Assembly (NCBI RefSeq): GCF_018373095.1
Contig: NZ_JAHAHT010000031.1
Span: 1 to 16,891, forward strand
Direction of reading: 5' to 3'
Origin: Haemophilus parahaemolyticus
GTDB lineage: Bacteria; Pseudomonadota; Gammaproteobacteria; Enterobacterales; Pasteurellaceae
Length of the DNA: 16,891 nt
In this document: positions 13,990 to 16,891 of the stretch, one piece after another
How the letters are laid out: each line of letters begins with the position of its first letter
Position numbering within the stretch: the stretch's first letter is position 1
The notes under the pieces: model-generated
Seen by the model: only the letters and a program-made list of their open reading frames with translations
Database searches by the model: none
What the model was told of the DNA's origin: nothing
Made by a program: the position numbers and the translations under genes

Positions 13990-14877
13990 TTACAAGCCTA
14001 ACTGATTTAATTTATCCGCTTCTTCTTTAAACTCTTCAATCGCTTTTTTATCAAAGAAATATTGCGTGCCACAACACTCGCATTGCATATCAATCACGCC
14101 ATTTTTTTCGGCTAACATTTCCTCAATTTCTTCCGTTGACAATAATAAAATCGCATTGCCAGAACGTTCACGTGAGCAGCCACATTTGAATTCAGTATTT
14201 TGCGGTTCATAAACTTGCACGTGCTCTTCGTGGTATAGACGATAAAGCAACTCTTCTGTGCTCAAGCCGAATAACTCTTCATCTTTCACGGTTTCAGTTA
14301 AAGTGGCTAAATGCTCGAAATCTTCAGGCGTTCCCGTGCCGTCTGGCATAATTTGCAACAACATTCCACCTGCAACAGCTGTGCCTTCATATTCGCCTGT
14401 GCGGATTACTAAATGCGTTTGTAACTGCTCAGAACGCACAAAATAATCTTCTAAGCATTCACGAATTGTTGGTTTATCTAAGCTGATTACGCCTTGATAG
14501 CGTTCGCCATCTGTTGGAATGATAGAAATAACCAACACACCATTACCGATCATTTCGTGTAGAGTGGCTGTTTCTGCAACTTCACCTTCTACACGAGCTA
14601 ATGCACGTAATTGCTGCTGCTCATTGCCATTTACGACCGCTAATTTTAACGGACCATCGCCTTGAATTTGCACGGTAATAGTGCCTTCAAATTTCATTGT
14701 AGCGGTTAAAAGGCTGGTTGCGACCAACATCTCACCTAATAAATTTTGTACCGCGATTGGGTAGTGATGCGTGTTTAATGTTTTGGTAAAAGTATCATTT
14801 AAGCGTACCCATTCGCCACGCACAGCACGGTTTTGGAATAAGTATCGATAGAGTTTATCGTTGTCTTGTTTGTACAT
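13990..14877 (-). CDS. hslO: Redox-regulated molecular chaperone Hsp33
   Basis: A 295-residue cytoplasmic holdase chaperone, activated when oxidation releases zinc from its C-terminal switch. The N-terminal domain begins DKLYRYLFQNRAVRGEWVRL and contains the core NLLGEMLVATSLL. The switch Cys are CGC (about 232 and 234) and CECCG (about 266, 268 and 269), giving the CxC...CxxC zinc site with one extra Cys in the second cluster. I chose ATG 14877 because AAGGAAC lies just upstream and homology begins there. An in-frame ATG at 14931 adds 18 residues that run through a terminator hairpin. It is downstream of hslR on the same strand. Confidence 0.94.
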   Translation of the reverse strand: MYKQDNDKLYRYLFQNRAVRGEWVRLNDTFTKTLNTHHYPIAVQNLLGEMLVATSLLTATMKFEGTITVQIQGDGPLKLAVVNGNEQQQLRALARVEGEVAETATLHEMIGNGVLVISIIPTDGERYQGVISLDKPTIRECLEDYFVRSEQLQTHLVIRTGEYEGTAVAGGMLLQIMPDGTGTPEDFEHLATLTETVKDEELFGLSTEELLYRLYHEEHVQVYEPQNTEFKCGCSRERSGNAILLLSTEEIEEMLAEKNGVIDMQCECCGTQYFFDKKAIEEFKEEADKLNQLGL

Positions 14878-14892
14878 AATGTTCCTTAAAAT

Positions 14893-14916
14893 AAAAAAGC
14901 CCCTTACATAAAGGGG
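14893..14916 (-). terminator. Terminator/attenuator between hslR and hslO
   Basis: On the minus strand, CCCCTT and AAGGGG (plus-strand 14911-14916 and 14900-14905) form a 6-bp GC-rich stem with a five-base loop, followed by C and TTTTTTATTTT. It lies in the 78-base gap before the hslO start, so it could end hslR transcripts or limit read-through into hslO. Confidence 0.65.
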
Positions 14917-14955
14917 GAATGTATGTTGCACACAATATGGAGGTGCTTTTGCAAA

Positions 14956-15366
14956 TTACAAGATATGGTCTTTAAATTTGACTAGCTCTCGGCGTTCTTT
15001 CTTATTCGGGCGACGATCTGGATGTGGCATCGAAAGGGCATTTGCCTTACGAGCAAACGCAATCGCTTCACGCTGTTTTACACTTTTTTCTGTCTCTTGA
15101 TAAAGTAATTGTGCTTCTGGTGCACCACGACGTTGATCGCTCAGTGCAGTAACAACGATCTCTTTCTCCTCATTACCTTGGCGTAGTTTGAGCGTCGCTC
15201 CAATTTCAACTGCTTTGCTAACTTTTGCTCGCTGACCGTTGTAATGTACTTTTCCGCCTTCAATCATCGCTTTAGCAATCGAACGTGTTTTATAAAAACG
15301 TGCTGCCCAAAGCCATTTATCAAGGCGAATTTCATTATCAGATTGTTCTTGATTATTTTTCTTCAT
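14956..15366 (-). CDS. hslR: Heat-shock protein Hsp15, S4-domain ribosome rescue factor
   Basis: A 136-residue basic RNA-binding protein. Hsp15 binds the free 50S subunit carrying stalled peptidyl-tRNA and helps recycle it. The S4 domain spans about residues 12-75, with the family opening IRLDKWLWAARFYKTRSIAKAMIEGGKV, then the basic C-terminal tail (HPDRRPNKKERRELVKFK). Length and motifs match E. coli HslR (133). An AGGAA motif lies about 10 bases before the ATG. The hslR-hslO order is conserved in gammaproteobacteria. It is separated from aspS by a terminator hairpin. Confidence 0.94.
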   Translation of the reverse strand: MKKNNQEQSDNEIRLDKWLWAARFYKTRSIAKAMIEGGKVHYNGQRAKVSKAVEIGATLKLRQGNEEKEIVVTALSDQRRGAPEAQLLYQETEKSVKQREAIAFARKANALSMPHPDRRPNKKERRELVKFKDHIL

Positions 15367-15383
15367 TAGTTGATATTCCTAAT

Positions 15384-15422
15384 AAAAATGCTGGGTAGAT
15401 GTTCACATATCCCAGCATTTTT
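15384..15422. terminator. Terminator between aspS and hslR
   Basis: AAAAATGCTGGG (15384-15395) and CCCAGCATTTTT (15411-15422) form a perfect 12-bp stem with a 15-base loop. On the minus strand the stem ends in TTTTTATT, so it should terminate aspS transcription before hslR. Confidence 0.85.
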
Positions 15423-15449
15423 TATTCTATGTAGTATAAAATTTGCAAA

Positions 15450-16820
15450 CTATTCCGTTTTTTCCACCGCTTTCACTGCAATTGCTAACTCTTCCAACGC
15501 TTGTGGATTTGCATAGCTTGGAGCTTCTGTCATTAAACATGCTGCTGCGGTGGTTTTCGGGAAGGCAATCACATCACGGATGTTTTCTGTACCAGTGATA
15601 AGCATTGTCAAGCGGTCTAAACCGAATGCCAAGCCTGCGTGTGGTGGTGTACCGAATTTTAATGCGTCGAGCAAGAAGCCGAATTTTTCTTGTTGTTCTT
15701 GTTCGTTAATGCCTAAAATGTTGAACACGGTTTGTTGCATTTTCGGGTCGAAAATACGCACTGAACCACCACCCACTTCGTAGCCGTTGATCACCATATC
15801 GTAAGCGTTCGCTACCGTATTCACCGGATTTGCTGCCAATTCTTCAGGGGTTAAGCCTTTTGGTGAAGTGAATGGATGGTGCATTGCTGAAAGATTGCCC
15901 TCTTCATCACGTTCAAACATTGGGAAGTCGATGACCCATAATGGTTTCCACGCACTTAAATCAGTTAAGTTTAAGTCACGACCCACTTTTAAGCGTAATG
16001 CACCCATTGAGTCGGTTACCACCTGCCATTTGTCTGCACCGAAGAATAAAATATCGCCCGTTTGAGCGTTGGTGCGGGCAATTAATGCTTTGATTACCTC
16101 TTCATTTAAGAATTTTGCCACGGGGCTTTGTACACCTTCTGAGCCTGCGTTCACATCGTTAATTTTCGCCCACGCTAAACCTTTCGCACCATAAATGCCG
16201 ACAAATTGAGTGTATTCATCAATTTGTTTACGGGTTAAAGTTGCACCGTTTGGCACGCGTAATACTGTTACACGACCATCTGGTGAGTTCGCTGGCTCGT
16301 GGAATACTTTGAATTCCACGTCTTTTAAAATATCCGCAACATCAACTAATTCTAACGGGTTACGTAAATCTGGCTTGTCTGAACCAAAGCGATTCATTGC
16401 TTCATGCCACGTCATCATTGGGAATTTGCCTAAATCCACATTTAAGCGATCTAACCATAAACCGTGGATCATCTCTTCCATAATGGCACGCACTTCTTCA
16501 GCGGTTAAGAATGAGGTTTCTACATCGATTTGGGTAAATTCAGGCTGGCGGTCGGCACGCAGATCTTCATCGCGGAAACATTTCACAATTTGATAGTAAC
16601 GGTCGAAGCCCGACATCATGAGTAGTTGTTTAAAAAGTTGTGGAGATTGTGGCAACGCATAGAATTTGCCTTTGTGTACACGGCTCGGCACTAAATAGTC
16701 ACGAGCCCCTTCTGGAGTCGCTTTGGTGAGCATTGGGGTTTCGATGTCTAAGAAGCCGTGTTCATCCATAAAGCGACGTACAAAGCTGGTAATTAGGAAC
16801 TGAAATTCCTCAAGGTACAT
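15450..16820 (-). CDS. aspS: Aspartyl-tRNA synthetase, N-terminally truncated
   Basis: This is the catalytic part of a bacterial class II AspRS, which charges tRNA-Asp. The open frame is 456 residues, but recognisable homology begins only at ITSFVRRFMDEHGF, equivalent to E. coli residue 144. Seen in order: motif 1 (FLDIETPMLTKATPEG), the aspartate-binding LPQSPQLFKQ, motif 2 (FRDEDLRADRQPEFTQID), the GAD insertion region, AMHHPFTSP, and motif 3 (GLAFGLDRLTM). The C-terminus is complete. The first nine residues (MYLEEFQFL) are not AspRS-like, have no ribosome binding site, and an in-frame TAA lies four codons before the ATG. The N-terminal anticodon-binding OB domain (about 143 residues) is missing, and homology stops at about 16793. 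Because AspRS is essential, this is either an assembly junction, a real disruption with another copy elsewhere, or a mobile insertion. Confidence 0.88.
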   Translation of the reverse strand: MYLEEFQFLITSFVRRFMDEHGFLDIETPMLTKATPEGARDYLVPSRVHKGKFYALPQSPQLFKQLLMMSGFDRYYQIVKCFRDEDLRADRQPEFTQIDVETSFLTAEEVRAIMEEMIHGLWLDRLNVDLGKFPMMTWHEAMNRFGSDKPDLRNPLELVDVADILKDVEFKVFHEPANSPDGRVTVLRVPNGATLTRKQIDEYTQFVGIYGAKGLAWAKINDVNAGSEGVQSPVAKFLNEEVIKALIARTNAQTGDILFFGADKWQVVTDSMGALRLKVGRDLNLTDLSAWKPLWVIDFPMFERDEEGNLSAMHHPFTSPKGLTPEELAANPVNTVANAYDMVINGYEVGGGSVRIFDPKMQQTVFNILGINEQEQQEKFGFLLDALKFGTPPHAGLAFGLDRLTMLITGTENIRDVIAFPKTTAAACLMTEAPSYANPQALEELAIAVKAVEKTE

Positions 16821-16891
16821 TAGAGCAAACAGTTACCGTTAAAATCGGGGATAATTTGGATGCCATGATGGGCGCTGAAATCCTATTAGAA
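16794..16891 (+). other. Non-aspS segment at the right edge, open on the plus strand
   Basis: From 16796 to the end, one plus-strand frame stays open for 32 codons and reads like real protein: GTEIPQGTLEQTV, then TVKIGDNLDAMMG and AEILLE. I do not recognise it. It starts where aspS homology ends and runs off the window. It is probably part of an unrelated gene joined to aspS by rearrangement, mobile insertion or assembly error. Confidence 0.4.

Noticed and set aside
14878..14931. N-terminal extension of hslO
   Set aside because: It passes through a terminator hairpin; the conserved Hsp33 start at 14877 has a good ribosome binding site.
1..16891. CRISPR array, tRNA genes, transposase or integrase genes
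   Set aside because: No regularly spaced repeats, cloverleaf with conserved arms, or mobile-element protein motifs were seen.

Overview
The window comes from a Pasteurellaceae chromosome. The protein families and their close match to Haemophilus/Actinobacillus/E. coli housekeeping genes say so, as do repeated copies of the DNA-uptake core CAAGCGGTC. Two copies, at 7711-7720 and 10369-10378, match the full ACAAGCGGTC form. That form marks the Actinobacillus pleuropneumoniae / Mannheimia type clade rather than the H. influenzae AAGTGCGGT type. The species cannot be fixed from this sequence alone.

Layout. (1) 1-150: the 3' part of a 5S rRNA and the rRNA operon terminator. (2) 300-1190: an AT-rich accessory island of small unrecognised genes (385-690, 665-817, 829-1122). 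It is preceded by two abutting perfect inverted repeats and closed by a hairpin. The first two ORFs look like one gene split by a one-base slip in a T6 run. (3) 1256-6951: the dipeptide ABC importer operon dppA-dppB-dppC-dppD-dppF, with a promoter, a GcvB-like CACAACAT site at the dppA ribosome binding site, and a strong intercistronic hairpin after dppA. (4) 7049-9274: an LPS inner-core heptosyltransferase (opsX-like), then tyrA with a near-perfect TyrR box over its promoter. (5) 9330-10199 (minus): an EamA/DMT permease, divergent from sohB (10423-11475). (6) 11517-12356 (minus): cpdA, the cAMP phosphodiesterase. (7) 12357-12717: a 361-base intergenic stretch. It holds a sigma70-like promoter with a Fur-box-like sequence between its -35 and -10, followed within about 80 bases by a strong intrinsic terminator. 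This has the full architecture of an iron-responsive small RNA. The tyrS promoter follows. (8) 12718-13908: tyrS. (9) Minus strand: hslO, hslR and the 3' three quarters of aspS, each separated by terminator-like hairpins.

How the parts fit. dpp imports dipeptides, while tyrA and tyrS supply and charge tyrosine. GcvB and TyrR-type control would tie uptake and synthesis to amino-acid status. cpdA lowers cAMP, which in this family affects competence. hslR and hslO are heat-shock ribosome-rescue and redox-chaperone genes.

The right edge is abnormal. aspS homology stops abruptly at about 16793, losing roughly 143 N-terminal residues including the anticodon-binding domain. The last ~98 bases carry an unrelated open frame on the other strand. 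Since the left edge lies inside an rRNA repeat, this may be a contig whose right end is chimeric or broken by a mobile insertion.

The strongest candidate for something undescribed is the Fur-box small RNA at about 12581-12657. Next is the palindrome-fronted small-gene island at 302-1122.
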